Numbered from the stretch's first letter, positions 8,591 through 17,849 are shown. The stretch: 64,000 nt of DNA from an uncultured Acetatifactor sp. (GCA_910577035.1 CAJTKW010000010.1:1-64000); one strand, 5' to 3'. Numbers and translations are program-made. Notes: generated by a model from the letters alone, not told the origin.

Positions 8591-11002
8591 ATGGACTTGC
8601 GAATTGCACTTGCAGGTAACCCGAATTGCGGTAAGACGACGCTGTTTAATATCCTCACCGGATCCAACCAGTTTGTGGGCAACTGGCCGGGGGTTACGGT
8701 GGAAAAGAAAGAAGGAAAGCTGAAAAAACAGGAGGGTGTTACGATTACCGACCTTCCCGGAATTTATTCCCTTTCTCCTTATACACTGGAGGAAGTGGTG
8801 GCGAGAAATTACCTGATTCATGAGCGCCCTGATGCTGTTCTAAATATTGTTGACGGCACGAACCTGGAGAGGAACCTGTATCTGACCACTCAGCTGGCGG
8901 AGCTGGGGATTCCTGTGGTAGTAGCTGTCAATATGATGGATGTCGTGCGGAAAAACGGCGATAAAATCAATACCGGGGAGCTGTCAAGGGAGCTTGGCTG
9001 TAAGGTGGTGGAGATTTCCGCACTGAAGGGCAGCGGCGTGACGGAAGCGGCGGAGGCTGCCGTGGATGCGGCGAAGAGCGGGAAGACAGTTCCCATGCAC
9101 ACCTTTTCCGGTCCGGTAGAACATGCTCTTGCACATATTGAGGAAGCAGCAGTGCATAATATGCCGGAAGAGCAGCAGAGATGGTATGCAATCAAGCTGT
9201 TTGAGAGAGATGACAAGGTACTGGAGCAGATGGGCCTGGATCCGGCTGTGTGCTCCCATATCGAAGGGGATATTGCAGCCGTGGAGAAAGAAATGGATGA
9301 GGATGCGGAATCTGTCATCACGAATGAGAGATATATTTATGTGGGGGAGATTGTCAGGAAGTGCCTGCACAGGAAGTCTGCCGGAAGGTTTACTACTTCT
9401 GACAAGATCGACAGGATCGTGACCAATCGCTTTCTGGGACTGCCCATATTTGCAGCAGTTATGTTTTTGGTGTATTATATTTCCATGGTAACAGTGGGCG
9501 CTGCAGCCACGGATTGGGCCAACGACGGGTTGTTCGGCGATGGCTGGCACCTGTTTGGAATTGGTGCTGGCGCATACGGGGAAGCGGCGGAGGAATATGA
9601 AACCGCAGCCTTGATTGCAGAGGGTTATGAAGCGTATAATCGGGAAAAAGGTGAGGCCCCTGCAGGAGATTTTCCCTATGAGATAAAAGATGAGGAAACG
9701 CTGGAGACAATCGAGGAGACAGCCACCCTGGCGGATTATGGAGAAGCGCTGGCAGTAATGGAAAAATATGGGGAAGAACCGGATCCGGCAGCTTATGGTA
9801 TTTGGGTTCCCGGTATTCCCGTACTTGTGGGAGAGGGTTTGGAAGCGGCCGGTGCCGGGAATTGGCTGACAGGGCTCATTAATGACGGTATTGTTGCCGG
9901 GGTGGGTGCAGTCCTTGGCTTTGTGCCCCAGATGCTGGTGCTGTTCCTCCTTTTGGCCATTCTGGAGGCCTGCGGCTACATGGCACGTATTGCTTTTGTG
10001 TTGGATCGCATTTTCCGCAAATTCGGTCTTTCGGGCAAGTCGTTTATTCCGATGCTGATTGGCACAGGCTGCGGTATTCCCGGAATTATGGCATCCAGAA
10101 CCATTGAAAACGAGCGTGACCGCAGAATGACCATTATGACCACTACTTTTATTCCCTGTGGAGCAAAGGTGCCGTTTATCTCCATGATGGCCGGAGCTGT
10201 TTTCGGCGGTTCTGCATGGGTAGCTACCTCTGCGTACTTTGTGGGAATGGCGGCTGTCATTATTTCCGGTATCATGCTGAAAAAGACGAAAATGTTTTCC
10301 GGTGAGCCGGCGCCCTTTGTCATGGAGCTTCCTGCCTATCATATGCCGGCTGTGAGTAACGTCCTTCGGTCCATGTGGGAGCGGGGCTGGTCTTTTATCC
10401 GGAAGGCCGGTACGATTATATTGCTTTCTACGATTGCTGTTTGGTTCGCCACTTATTTTGGCTTTACTGCGGAAGGTTTTGGGATGCTGGGGGAAGAAGA
10501 GATGGATCAGTCGATTCTGGCTTCTGTGGGCGGCGCAATTGCCTGGATCTTTTCCCCGCTGGGCTGGGGAAACTGGCAGACAGCTGTGGCCTCTATTACG
10601 GGGCTGGCGGCAAAGGAAAATATTGTGGGTACCATGGGTATCCTGTATCCCGGCGGCTGGCCTGAGATCGCCGGAAACTTTACCAGGATCGGCGGTTACT
10701 CCTTCCTGACCTTTAATCTTCTGTGTGCACCCTGTTTTGCGGCGATGGGCGCTATCATGAGGGAAATGAACAATGCGAAATGGACCTGGTTTGCCATTGG
10801 CTATCAATGCGGGTTGGCTTATGCCGTGTCCTTAATTATTTATCAGATTGGTTCGGCTGTTACCGGCAGGCCTGATACCATTGGTCTGATAGCAGCCGTT
10901 GCAGTACTGGCGGGATTGATTTATATGCTGTTCAGGCCTGGCAGGAAAGCTGCCAGGGTGGCTGCAGGGGTATCGGGAATGGCCGGATCCAAGGCGGCAT
11001 AG
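8591..11002 (+). CDS. feoB: Ferrous iron transporter FeoB
   Basis: An 803-residue Fe(II) transporter. The N-terminal G domain has G1 GNPNCGKT (9-16), G3 DLPG (54-57), G4 NMMD (114-117) and a G5-like SALKG (143-147). A helical switch domain follows, then a membrane part with the two Gate regions, including the conserved GTGCGIPGIMA stretch. An acidic insert of about 80 residues (about 330-407) lies after the first membrane helix and would face the outside. It is longer than the E. coli loop, and I recall similar inserts in clostridial FeoB. The gene sits 39 bases after feoA and is followed by the Cys-rich partner. Control is by iron through the upstream boxes. Confidence 0.97.
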   Translation: MDLRIALAGNPNCGKTTLFNILTGSNQFVGNWPGVTVEKKEGKLKKQEGVTITDLPGIYSLSPYTLEEVVARNYLIHERPDAVLNIVDGTNLERNLYLTTQLAELGIPVVVAVNMMDVVRKNGDKINTGELSRELGCKVVEISALKGSGVTEAAEAAVDAAKSGKTVPMHTFSGPVEHALAHIEEAAVHNMPEEQQRWYAIKLFERDDKVLEQMGLDPAVCSHIEGDIAAVEKEMDEDAESVITNERYIYVGEIVRKCLHRKSAGRFTTSDKIDRIVTNRFLGLPIFAAVMFLVYYISMVTVGAAATDWANDGLFGDGWHLFGIGAGAYGEAAEEYETAALIAEGYEAYNREKGEAPAGDFPYEIKDEETLETIEETATLADYGEALAVMEKYGEEPDPAAYGIWVPGIPVLVGEGLEAAGAGNWLTGLINDGIVAGVGAVLGFVPQMLVLFLLLAILEACGYMARIAFVLDRIFRKFGLSGKSFIPMLIGTGCGIPGIMASRTIENERDRRMTIMTTTFIPCGAKVPFISMMAGAVFGGSAWVATSAYFVGMAAVIISGIMLKKTKMFSGEPAPFVMELPAYHMPAVSNVLRSMWERGWSFIRKAGTIILLSTIAVWFATYFGFTAEGFGMLGEEEMDQSILASVGGAIAWIFSPLGWGNWQTAVASITGLAAKENIVGTMGILYPGGWPEIAGNFTRIGGYSFLTFNLLCAPCFAAMGAIMREMNNAKWTWFAIGYQCGLAYAVSLIIYQIGSAVTGRPDTIGLIAAVAVLAGLIYMLFRPGRKAARVAAGVSGMAGSKAA

Positions 11003-11037
11003 AGGAAATTGGCAGGCGGAAACAGGAGGTGTTTTGT

Positions 11038-11229
11038 ATGTGGGCATGGTTAATGGAAAATATGGCGACAATTATTGTCAGTGCGCTTCTGATCCTGGCG
11101 GTGACGGCAATTATTGTCAGCATGGTACGCAACAAAAAGAAAGGAAAGTCTTCCTGTGGGTGTGGATGTGGCGGCTGTCCCATGGGAGCTTCCTGTCATG
11201 CAAAAAATAAGCAGGAACGGACAGACTAA
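11038..11229 (+). CDS. FeoB-associated Cys-rich membrane protein
   Basis: A 63-residue protein with one N-terminal transmembrane helix (about residues 8-28), a short basic stretch, and a cytoplasmic cysteine cluster (CGCGCGGCPMGASCH) that could bind iron. It matches the small Cys-rich proteins found after feoB in many Firmicutes. ATG 11038 is chosen over an upstream GTG because AGGAGG precedes it at the right distance. Its stop codon overlaps the stop of the convergent repressor gene by two bases. Confidence 0.88.
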   Translation: MWAWLMENMATIIVSALLILAVTAIIVSMVRNKKKGKSSCGCGCGGCPMGASCHAKNKQERTD

Positions 11230-11618
11230 TCTTTCTTTAAAAGCGATAAAATACACTTTTTCATAGCTTCATAGCTTTCCGGAGTAATGTCATGTTCCAT
11301 TTTGCAGGCGTCGCGGGATGCAATCTCAGGGTCAACACCCAGATGAATCAGCCAGTTTGTCAGCAGGGTGTGACGCTCATATACATTTTCGGCCAGTTCT
11401 CTTCCCTGGTCCGTCAGAAGAAGATAACCGTCCTCCGAAACGGTTATATATCCTCGATTCCGCAGATTTTTCATGGCGACACTTACGCTGGGCTTTGAAA
11501 AGCCCAGCTCGCCTGCCACATCGATAGAACGAACATCTGAAAGCCGTTTGCTTAAGACAAGTATTGCTTCCAGATAATCTTCCAGAGATTCCTCTGATTT
11601 ATGCTGAATATAGCTCAT
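11226..11618 (-). CDS. DtxR/MntR-family metal-dependent repressor
   Basis: A 130-residue metalloregulator with an N-terminal winged helix-turn-helix (about 1-70, with SIDVAGELGFSKPSVSVAMKN) and a dimerisation and metal-binding domain with the ERH, CKMEHD and C-terminal acidic residues of the DtxR/MntR family. It lacks the SH3-like third domain of full-length DtxR. ATG 11618 is chosen because AAGGAG lies just upstream. Placement beside feo, and a copy of the feo palindrome 27 bases before its own start, point to an Fe(II)-responsive repressor of feo and of itself. Mn(II) specificity cannot be excluded from sequence. Confidence 0.88.
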   Translation of the reverse strand: MSYIQHKSEESLEDYLEAILVLSKRLSDVRSIDVAGELGFSKPSVSVAMKNLRNRGYITVSEDGYLLLTDQGRELAENVYERHTLLTNWLIHLGVDPEIASRDACKMEHDITPESYEAMKKCILSLLKKD

Positions 11619-11644
11619 ATACTGATTGACTCCTTCTTGTATAC

Positions 11645-11660
11645 GTAAGATCATCCTAAC
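11645..11660. promoter_or_regulatory. DtxR-type operator box 4 (repressor's own leader)
   Basis: Read on the minus strand this is GTTAGGATGATCTTAC, one base off GTTAG-N6-CTAAC. It lies between the repressor start codon and its likely promoter, which suggests autoregulation. Confidence 0.55.
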
Positions 11661-11703
11661 ATGTTGCAGGAAGCTTTTCAAGCACTGGTTTTGATCCGGC
11701 TGT

Positions 11704-12567
11704 TTATTTTTCTCCTGAATCCAGACTCAGGTACAAATGTATATTAAAGATCTCCTGGGATACTACAGTATGGGAATCACTGTCCTCACTCATTACTGCG
11801 GTACTGCCTGCCATCAGGACGGTATAGAGTCCACTGTCGCCGATGCGCTGATACCAGGGCAGCTTTTTAGCTCCGGATTCTGTTACCAGGCCGGAAATAA
11901 TTGTACCGTCACTATCCATGCCAAAAGAAGCGGTATATGCGTTAATAAGCGCAACCAGGTCTTTCTGGCTCTGATATTCCACAGGAGAGGCAAAGCCTGC
12001 CGAAACATCCAGCACCTGACCGGTTACTGCGTTCAGCAGGAAAGAAATCTCTATTTCCTGATTGTTCAGGCTTACGGACCAATAGCTGAGCCAGGGCCGG
12101 GACTCCTGATCCGATTCCCCGGTTTCCGGCGTCCAGAGATAGCAGGCCGTCCTGTATTGCGGGGAGGAAGAGCCGGTTATTCCCAGAAGGGGCATCAGGA
12201 AATCCTCCAGCCAGGTCCGGGCACATTCCACAGCCTGAGACATGGAAAGCTGTCCCTGATGAGGCTCATGGAGACGAATATCCACCGGTTCTGCCAGGCT
12301 TGCTGCAATCTGCAACAGCTCCTCCCCGGTCAGCAGGGTATTGACGATGGTATCTCCGGCCTCCGTTATTTCAATTGCCGTCATTGGGGGGGGCAGTTCC
12401 ACCATACCGCCGGCAGCCAGAAGCTTTTCCTGTTCCCTGGCCAGTCCGCCCTGTACCAGAAACAGTCCGCCGAAGGCGATCATGAGGGCGGCCAGAATTC
12501 CCAGGAAATTGATGAGATATACGCCATGCCTTTTTGTTGGAGTGAGTTGTTTTTTTTGTGATTTCAC
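11704..12567 (-). CDS. Membrane-anchored protein of a two-component operon
   Basis: A 287-residue protein with a short basic N-terminus, one transmembrane helix (about residues 18-38) and an extracytoplasmic domain. The latter contains a segment like PepSY or YycH-type folds, with AVTGQVLDVSAGF as the most family-like stretch. I do not recognise a specific family. It is the third gene of a response regulator-histidine kinase-membrane protein operon, 21 bases after the kinase. Many such third genes encode accessory proteins that modulate the kinase from outside, so that role is likely but unproven. Confidence 0.7.
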   Translation of the reverse strand: MKSQKKQLTPTKRHGVYLINFLGILAALMIAFGGLFLVQGGLAREQEKLLAAGGMVELPPPMTAIEITEAGDTIVNTLLTGEELLQIAASLAEPVDIRLHEPHQGQLSMSQAVECARTWLEDFLMPLLGITGSSSPQYRTACYLWTPETGESDQESRPWLSYWSVSLNNQEIEISFLLNAVTGQVLDVSAGFASPVEYQSQKDLVALINAYTASFGMDSDGTIISGLVTESGAKKLPWYQRIGDSGLYTVLMAGSTAVMSEDSDSHTVVSQEIFNIHLYLSLDSGEK

Positions 12568-12588
12568 AAAGATGCCTCCGTTTGCCGT

Positions 12589-14202
12589 TTATTCAATGCT
12601 TTCCTCTCTTGCAGTCAGTTCGTCTGTGGCCAGCTCGTTTCCGGCCGGATCTTCCACGGCCGTCCCGTCTGCGGCTTTGTTATCCGGATCCTCCGGCTCT
12701 GCGGGCGGAATGTCCAGAGAAAAGCTTACGGTGGTGCCGTCTCCCACCAGACTTTCAAAATGAAGTCTGTCTCCGTGCAGGCCCGCCACCTTATCGGCAA
12801 GGGCAAGTCCAAGACCGGCGCCGTGCTGTTTTCTGGAGCGGGCCTTGTCCACCATGTAAAAGGCCTCCGTGATTCGGGAAAGCTCCTCCGGCTCCATACC
12901 GCAGCCATTGTCCCTGACCCGGATAAGATAGTGCCTGCCGTCTTCGTCTGCGTGACCGGACAGCTCTATGCGGGAGGCGCCTGCCTTTATGGAGTTATCT
13001 GTCAGATTAATCAGCAGTGTTTTCAGGAGATCATAGTCTGCCAATACATAAGAATGCTCTGCCTGAAGCAGGAAATCAATCTTTTTTTCCGTAAAAAGCG
13101 GGGCCAGGCCTTCTGCCGCATCCTGCAGCAGTTCGTCGGCGGGCAGCTCCGTGAGAGGGAAATCCTGTCTGCCCAGTACTGTCAGCTCCATCAGTTTCAG
13201 AGAGAGGGCCTCCAGGCGCAGGCCTTCGTTCCAGATATACCAGGAGGCCCTGCGGATCTCTTCCCGGGATAATTCCTTTTGGTAGATGGTATCTGCATAG
13301 CCAATGATGGAGGTGAGGGGAGTCTTTAATTCATGGGCAAAATTTGCCACAAAATCTTCCTTTTCCCGGGCGGACTTTGCAAGCTGGTCGATCTTTTCTT
13401 CCACGGCATCCGCCATCCGATTAAAGCTTTCCGCCAGAATGCCGATTTCGTCCTGCCCTTTCCGGGAAAGCCTTTCCCGATAATTGCCCTTTGCCATTCT
13501 GGAAGCGACCGCGGACATTTTGTTCAGGGGACGGGTGAGGAAAGCGGATAAAAGCATTAACAGCACCGTGCCTGCCGACATGGCAACCAGATAACAGCGT
13601 AGAAAGTATTGCCGCAGTACATTCTGCTGTGCCAGGGTTTTGCTGATGTCCCGCTGGGTAATAAAATACAGAAGCTGCCCGCCGTCTTTGTCCTCAGATA
13701 TATCTTCCTGCCGCAGAGCGCTGCCAACCAGGATGGAGCCGCCGTCCTTCCCGGCGCAGAATTGCCAGGTATGGGCGTTCTCTGTGAGAGTGTCCAAAAA
13801 GCCGGAATCCAGATGGGAAATGCCGGAGTACAGGAGAGATCCGTCTTCTTCGTAAAAGGCTGCCGGAACGCTGAGTTCCGAAGCCAGATTCTGAAACAGT
13901 CCCGTTTCCTGAGCCTTATCCTGTAGGATAAGCTCTTCCGAAACGGAATCCCGTATGGTATAAATCTTAAAACCTGCCGGTATTAAATCATTACTTTGTT
14001 CCAGGGAAAACGTGACGGACGTAGCTGTCAGCATGGCGGATTGAACGGTAAATTTATCATATTGATATTGTTTTAAAGCAAATTCGGATTCCCTTGCCAG
14101 GCTGCTTTCCAGAGAATAATGAAGCAGAAAGTATCCTGCGGCAGAAAAGGTCAGACCGAATACCAGCATGCCCAGCAGAAAGATTTTCGTAAACAGCTTC
14201 AT
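12589..14202 (-). CDS. Sensor histidine kinase (EnvZ/PhoR type)
   Basis: A 537-residue membrane kinase. One helix at residues 5-28, an extracellular sensor of about 170 residues, a second helix near 205-225, a HAMP domain, a HisKA domain with the phosphoacceptor in FAHELKTPLTS (about residue 290), and an HATPase domain with N box, G1 (RDNGCGM) and G2 (HGAGLGLAL). A C-terminal acidic tail of about 45 residues after the ATPase is unusual and looks disordered. It forms an operon with the OmpR-type regulator six bases upstream. The ligand is not evident from the sensor sequence. Confidence 0.94.
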   Translation of the reverse strand: MKLFTKIFLLGMLVFGLTFSAAGYFLLHYSLESSLARESEFALKQYQYDKFTVQSAMLTATSVTFSLEQSNDLIPAGFKIYTIRDSVSEELILQDKAQETGLFQNLASELSVPAAFYEEDGSLLYSGISHLDSGFLDTLTENAHTWQFCAGKDGGSILVGSALRQEDISEDKDGGQLLYFITQRDISKTLAQQNVLRQYFLRCYLVAMSAGTVLLMLLSAFLTRPLNKMSAVASRMAKGNYRERLSRKGQDEIGILAESFNRMADAVEEKIDQLAKSAREKEDFVANFAHELKTPLTSIIGYADTIYQKELSREEIRRASWYIWNEGLRLEALSLKLMELTVLGRQDFPLTELPADELLQDAAEGLAPLFTEKKIDFLLQAEHSYVLADYDLLKTLLINLTDNSIKAGASRIELSGHADEDGRHYLIRVRDNGCGMEPEELSRITEAFYMVDKARSRKQHGAGLGLALADKVAGLHGDRLHFESLVGDGTTVSFSLDIPPAEPEDPDNKAADGTAVEDPAGNELATDELTAREESIE

Positions 14203-14208
14203 TTCACA

Positions 14209-14862
14209 CTACCCCTCCAGACGGTAACCTATGCGAAAGACGGTTTTAATCCGGTCTTCCCAGCCCAGCTTTTTCCGCAGCCGCTGAATATGCGAATCCA
14301 GAGTCCGTGTCTCTCCCACGAAAGGCTCCTTCCATACCTTTTCATAAAGGCGGTCCCGGTGAAGAGCCACATTTTTGTGCTGTATAAGCTCCGCCAAAAG
14401 GTCGAATTCCTTGGCAGTAAGGGTGACGGGACAGCCGTTTTTTTCCACCTGTCTGGAATCCAGGCGAAGGGTGACATCCCCCAGCCGCAGCTGTTCGCTG
14501 TCCGGCTTTCGCCTTCTCAATACAGCCTCCACTCTTGCCAGCAGCTCGCCTACCTGGAAGGGTTTTGTGAGGTAATCATCGGCACCGGCTTTCAGGCCCC
14601 TGATTCGATCCTCCACGGCGCCCATGGCGGTAATAAATATTACCGGCGTGCCCGTAGGCTTGATATAGTCCAGCAGAGTGTAGCCGTCCAGTCCCGGCAG
14701 CATTATGTCCAGCAGGATCAGGTCAAAGCTTTTTTGTTCCAGCGCGCGCATACCCTCAAGGCCGTCCCGGGCACAGATACAGTAATACCCTTCCGAATCC
14801 AGATTCATGCAGATCAGGTCGGCTATGGCGCCATCGTCTTCCACGATCAGAATATCAGACAA
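14209..14862 (-). CDS. OmpR/PhoB-family response regulator
   Basis: A 217-residue regulator with a receiver domain (about 1-118; acidic pair in VEDD, phosphoacceptor Asp in LLDIMLPGLDG, Lys in TKPF) and a C-terminal winged-helix DNA-binding domain with the usual ETRTLDSHIQRLRKKLG recognition segment. The start is taken as TTG 14862, eight bases after GGGAGG. The upstream ATG at 14943 would place the promoter inside the gene and adds a tail not seen in the family. It is the first gene of the operon with the kinase and the membrane protein. Confidence 0.93.
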   Translation of the reverse strand: MSDILIVEDDGAIADLICMNLDSEGYYCICARDGLEGMRALEQKSFDLILLDIMLPGLDGYTLLDYIKPTGTPVIFITAMGAVEDRIRGLKAGADDYLTKPFQVGELLARVEAVLRRRKPDSEQLRLGDVTLRLDSRQVEKNGCPVTLTAKEFDLLAELIQHKNVALHRDRLYEKVWKEPFVGETRTLDSHIQRLRKKLGWEDRIKTVFRIGYRLEG

Positions 14863-14895
14863 AGATTTCGCCTCCCTCTTTTTCAGGTTATTAAA

Positions 14896-14924
14896 ACAAT
14901 ATAGCACAATACGAAAATAGTCAA
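14896..14924 (-). promoter_or_regulatory. Putative promoter of the two-component operon
   Basis: On the minus strand, TTGACT (14919-14924) and TATTGT (14896-14901) are 17 bases apart and lie shortly before the TTG start of the response regulator. The remaining 14925-15160 holds no gene that I can see. Confidence 0.5.
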
Positions 14925-15160
14925 TATGCTCCGGTGACGTCATTTTCAGAGTGGCGTTCCTAAAACCATGCCATTCATAAGCTGCCGGTTTCGCTCAACA
15001 CCGCCATTGGCAAAGCCGCGCGCCTTACAGGCGCTTTCTGCCGCTGTGGGGCTGCGGGTGAATTATTTTACAACTTAGGCACATGTCGGACACAAGGGTT
15101 TGACATTTCCCTGTTATTCTATGGGCACAACGATAGATTTCAGAAAAGGAGTAACAGAAA

Positions 15161-17434
15161 ATGAGAAAGAAGAAAAGCGGTAAACTGCTGGCGGCATTGC
15201 TGGCGTTGGGACTTTTGACAGGTATGCTGGGAGCCTGTGGGAAGGACGGATCGGGGAACGAAAACCTGTCGGGACCGGGGAGCGGCAGCGTGTCAGGGAA
15301 GACGGAGAAAGAAAAGGGGAGATACGTAGAAAAATCCATAGCACTGCCCGGGGAACTGGAAGGATGGTCTGTCATACAGATGTATGGGAGGGAGGATACC
15401 CTGCACCTGTTTGCCACAAAGGACGAGGACGGGAAAACCCTTCTGGGAGAATGGGCGTATGAGGGCGGTACTTTCACGGAGGTAACCGGAGACTGGCTGA
15501 AGACCATAGAACTGCCGGACGAGCAGTGGATTGATACGAAGCTGGTCATGGGTGCTGACGGAGTACACTATCTTTACGCCGGATATATTGCAGAGGGGGA
15601 AGAATCCTTCCGGGGCCGCCTGTGGAAGGAGACGGACCACGGGGCAGAGGAAATTACCCCGGAAAAGTGGAAGGTCCAAAACGACGACTGGAGCAGCTAT
15701 GAGATGGTTCAGGGGCTGACAGTGCTGGATAACGGCAGCCTGGCGGTTCTTTCCTATGATTTTGTGGATATATTGTCAGGACAGGACGGTTCCGTAGTGG
15801 AGAGCGATTCTAATGACGGCGTTTTTTATGATGTCAATGTGGTAACGGACGGGGAAAATATTTATCTTTGTTACTCAGACGGTAGTAATGCCTGGATTGA
15901 AAAACGGAAAGGCGGCAGCAGAGAGGGGGCAGAGCTGATTCCCTTTCCGGCAGGGGATACCAGTGAGGAGGTAGTGAATTTTGGCGGCGGCGGAAGTTAT
16001 TTTCTGGATGTCTTAAAGGACGGTACGCTTATTGCCGCCGGTAAGGACGGCATTTTCCGGCTTCCGGACGGTAAGCCGGAAGGAGAATGGGAAGAGCTGA
16101 TTCCGGGTATGGAGACGGATTTTTCCATGTCAGGCTGCTGGTGTGTGGGCTTTGCGGCTTTGGAAAACGGCGGTATCTATGGGCTTTTCCAAACGGAGGC
16201 GGAGCAGAAGCTGAGATTTTACGAGTATGACCCTGATGCGGTTTCTGAAGTAACACAGGTTCTGAAGCTGTATACGGTCTATGAAAACTCTCTGCTGGAG
16301 CAGGCGGCAATCATGTATCATAAGGCACATCCCGAGGTATTGATTGAGATAGAAAGCGAATATCCTTTGTATTATTATAAAGCACCGGATTACGATGCCA
16401 TATACAAGAAGCTGAATACCATGCTCTTAAGTGACGACTCGCCGGATATTCTTTCGCTGGATCATTTAAATATGGATTCCTATATCACCAAGGGTCTGCT
16501 GGAGAATATTGACGATGTGGTAAAGCCTTTGGAAGAAGGGGGAGACCTGCTGACTAATATAATGAGCCCTTATGTGAGGGAGGACGGCAAACGGTATGTA
16601 GTACCCCTGCAGTTTGGCTTTGACCTGGCAATGGGCCGGGATATACCCGTGGAAAGCATGCGTACCATGGAGGCCCTGGCAAAGTTCCTCTCTCAGGCGG
16701 ATTACAGCTATATGGGTGACAAGACGGCAGCGGAGCTGGTGGAACTGTTTTACCCCTATTTCTGTGACAAGATTGTCCGTGACAAACAGCTGGATAAAGA
16801 GGCCCTGGGCAAATATCTGGGGTATCTGAAAGAGATTGCCGATAACTGCGGCGTTATAGATCAGCGGCAGGAAAATGAAATCAGCTATGGCATGTGGGAG
16901 CTTGCCGCGCAGGCGAAGTTTGCCGTGAACAAAGCAACCGGCTTTACAGATTGTATGTTCCCCATGTCCATTGTGGATTATATCAAGGGAGATTTTACCG
17001 CCTTTGAAAACAGCTTTACCCCGTCCGGGCAGATTGGTATCTGCTCCAAGGGCAAATACAAGGACACTGCCAGGGATTTCCTGCGGTTTGCGTTGTCTCA
17101 GGAGGTTCAGGATATGGATTATAACGGAGGGTTTCCTGTAAACAGCCATTCCCTGGAGGAACAGGCCAAAAAGGATCGTTCAAATATGACGGCAGCAATA
17201 ATGCTTGAGGCGGATGACGGCGGCTACATTGATTTCACAAGCAAGGCCTATTCCCAAGAGACGGCAGGGCGGCTTCTTGACATCTGCAGGTCTCTTGATA
17301 CTCCGGTCAGGGAAGACGTAAAGGTACAGGAGGTATTGACCGACTGCCTGTACGGATATTTTAAAGACAGCCAGTCCCTGGAGGAGACCATCGGAAAGAT
17401 CGAAGACGGACTGAAGATGTATTTGGCGGAATAA
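15161..17434 (+). CDS. Solute-binding lipoprotein with N-terminal propeller-like region
   Basis: A 757-residue lipoprotein: signal peptide with lipobox LGAC (Cys about 26), a low-complexity Gly/Ser linker, a beta-rich region of about 300 residues with repeated aromatic and acidic turns that looks like a propeller, then an extracellular solute-binding domain of the ABC sugar-binding type (about 365-757; HKAHPEV near its start). The fusion is longer than the 400-450 residues usual for such binding proteins. No permease or ATPase genes adjoin it, so it may serve a distant transporter or act as a sensor. The ligand, probably a glycan or sugar, is inferred from the family only. Confidence 0.8.
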   Translation: MRKKKSGKLLAALLALGLLTGMLGACGKDGSGNENLSGPGSGSVSGKTEKEKGRYVEKSIALPGELEGWSVIQMYGREDTLHLFATKDEDGKTLLGEWAYEGGTFTEVTGDWLKTIELPDEQWIDTKLVMGADGVHYLYAGYIAEGEESFRGRLWKETDHGAEEITPEKWKVQNDDWSSYEMVQGLTVLDNGSLAVLSYDFVDILSGQDGSVVESDSNDGVFYDVNVVTDGENIYLCYSDGSNAWIEKRKGGSREGAELIPFPAGDTSEEVVNFGGGGSYFLDVLKDGTLIAAGKDGIFRLPDGKPEGEWEELIPGMETDFSMSGCWCVGFAALENGGIYGLFQTEAEQKLRFYEYDPDAVSEVTQVLKLYTVYENSLLEQAAIMYHKAHPEVLIEIESEYPLYYYKAPDYDAIYKKLNTMLLSDDSPDILSLDHLNMDSYITKGLLENIDDVVKPLEEGGDLLTNIMSPYVREDGKRYVVPLQFGFDLAMGRDIPVESMRTMEALAKFLSQADYSYMGDKTAAELVELFYPYFCDKIVRDKQLDKEALGKYLGYLKEIADNCGVIDQRQENEISYGMWELAAQAKFAVNKATGFTDCMFPMSIVDYIKGDFTAFENSFTPSGQIGICSKGKYKDTARDFLRFALSQEVQDMDYNGGFPVNSHSLEEQAKKDRSNMTAAIMLEADDGGYIDFTSKAYSQETAGRLLDICRSLDTPVREDVKVQEVLTDCLYGYFKDSQSLEETIGKIEDGLKMYLAE

Positions 17435-17512
17435 GTGGCAAAATAGAGATTGATTCCATCCCCAAAAAGTTGTAAAATAAATAATAGACTTGTGTACAAC
17501 GGGGGAATGGAG

Positions 17513-17833
17513 ATGGAAGGACTAAAGAATTTAATGGAAGACAATGTGGAGAAGGCGCTTAACAGTATCCTGCCTACTATGCCGCATATCTGCTCCTGTA
17601 TTGACTGCAGGCTGGACATGGCAACATACGCCCTGAACCGCCTGCAGCCCAAATACGCTCGTACCAGTACCGGTGTTATCCTTCACCGGTTTGATACCTC
17701 CTCGGCGCAGGTAGAAGCAGAAATTCTTTCGGTAGTGGTTACTGCCATAGAAGTGATCGGAGCGCATCCCCATCATCCGCCTAAGGATGGAGGCGCTCAG
17801 ACTCCCGGTGATAATAGCGAAGAACAGGCGTGA
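17513..17833 (+). CDS. ComFB-family protein
   Basis: A 106-residue protein of the ComFB (late competence development) family, with the conserved CSCIDCRLDMATYALNRL stretch holding Cys residues that bind zinc in known members, and the downstream YARTSTG motif. In Bacillus, comFB sits in the competence operon but is not essential there; relatives in cyanobacteria have been described as cyclic-di-nucleotide receptors. ATG 17513 is chosen for its spacing from GGGGGA. The gene stands alone between the solute-binding protein and the LytTR system, and is closed by an intrinsic terminator. Confidence 0.8.
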   Translation: MEGLKNLMEDNVEKALNSILPTMPHICSCIDCRLDMATYALNRLQPKYARTSTGVILHRFDTSSAQVEAEILSVVVTAIEVIGAHPHHPPKDGGAQTPGDNSEEQA

Positions 17834-17849
17834 GATCAATAAATGTATG

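Noticed and set aside
8984..10807. Long antisense open frame opposite feoB
   Set aside because: A by-product of codon usage in feoB. It has no ribosome site and no protein-like segments, whereas the plus strand encodes intact FeoB motifs.
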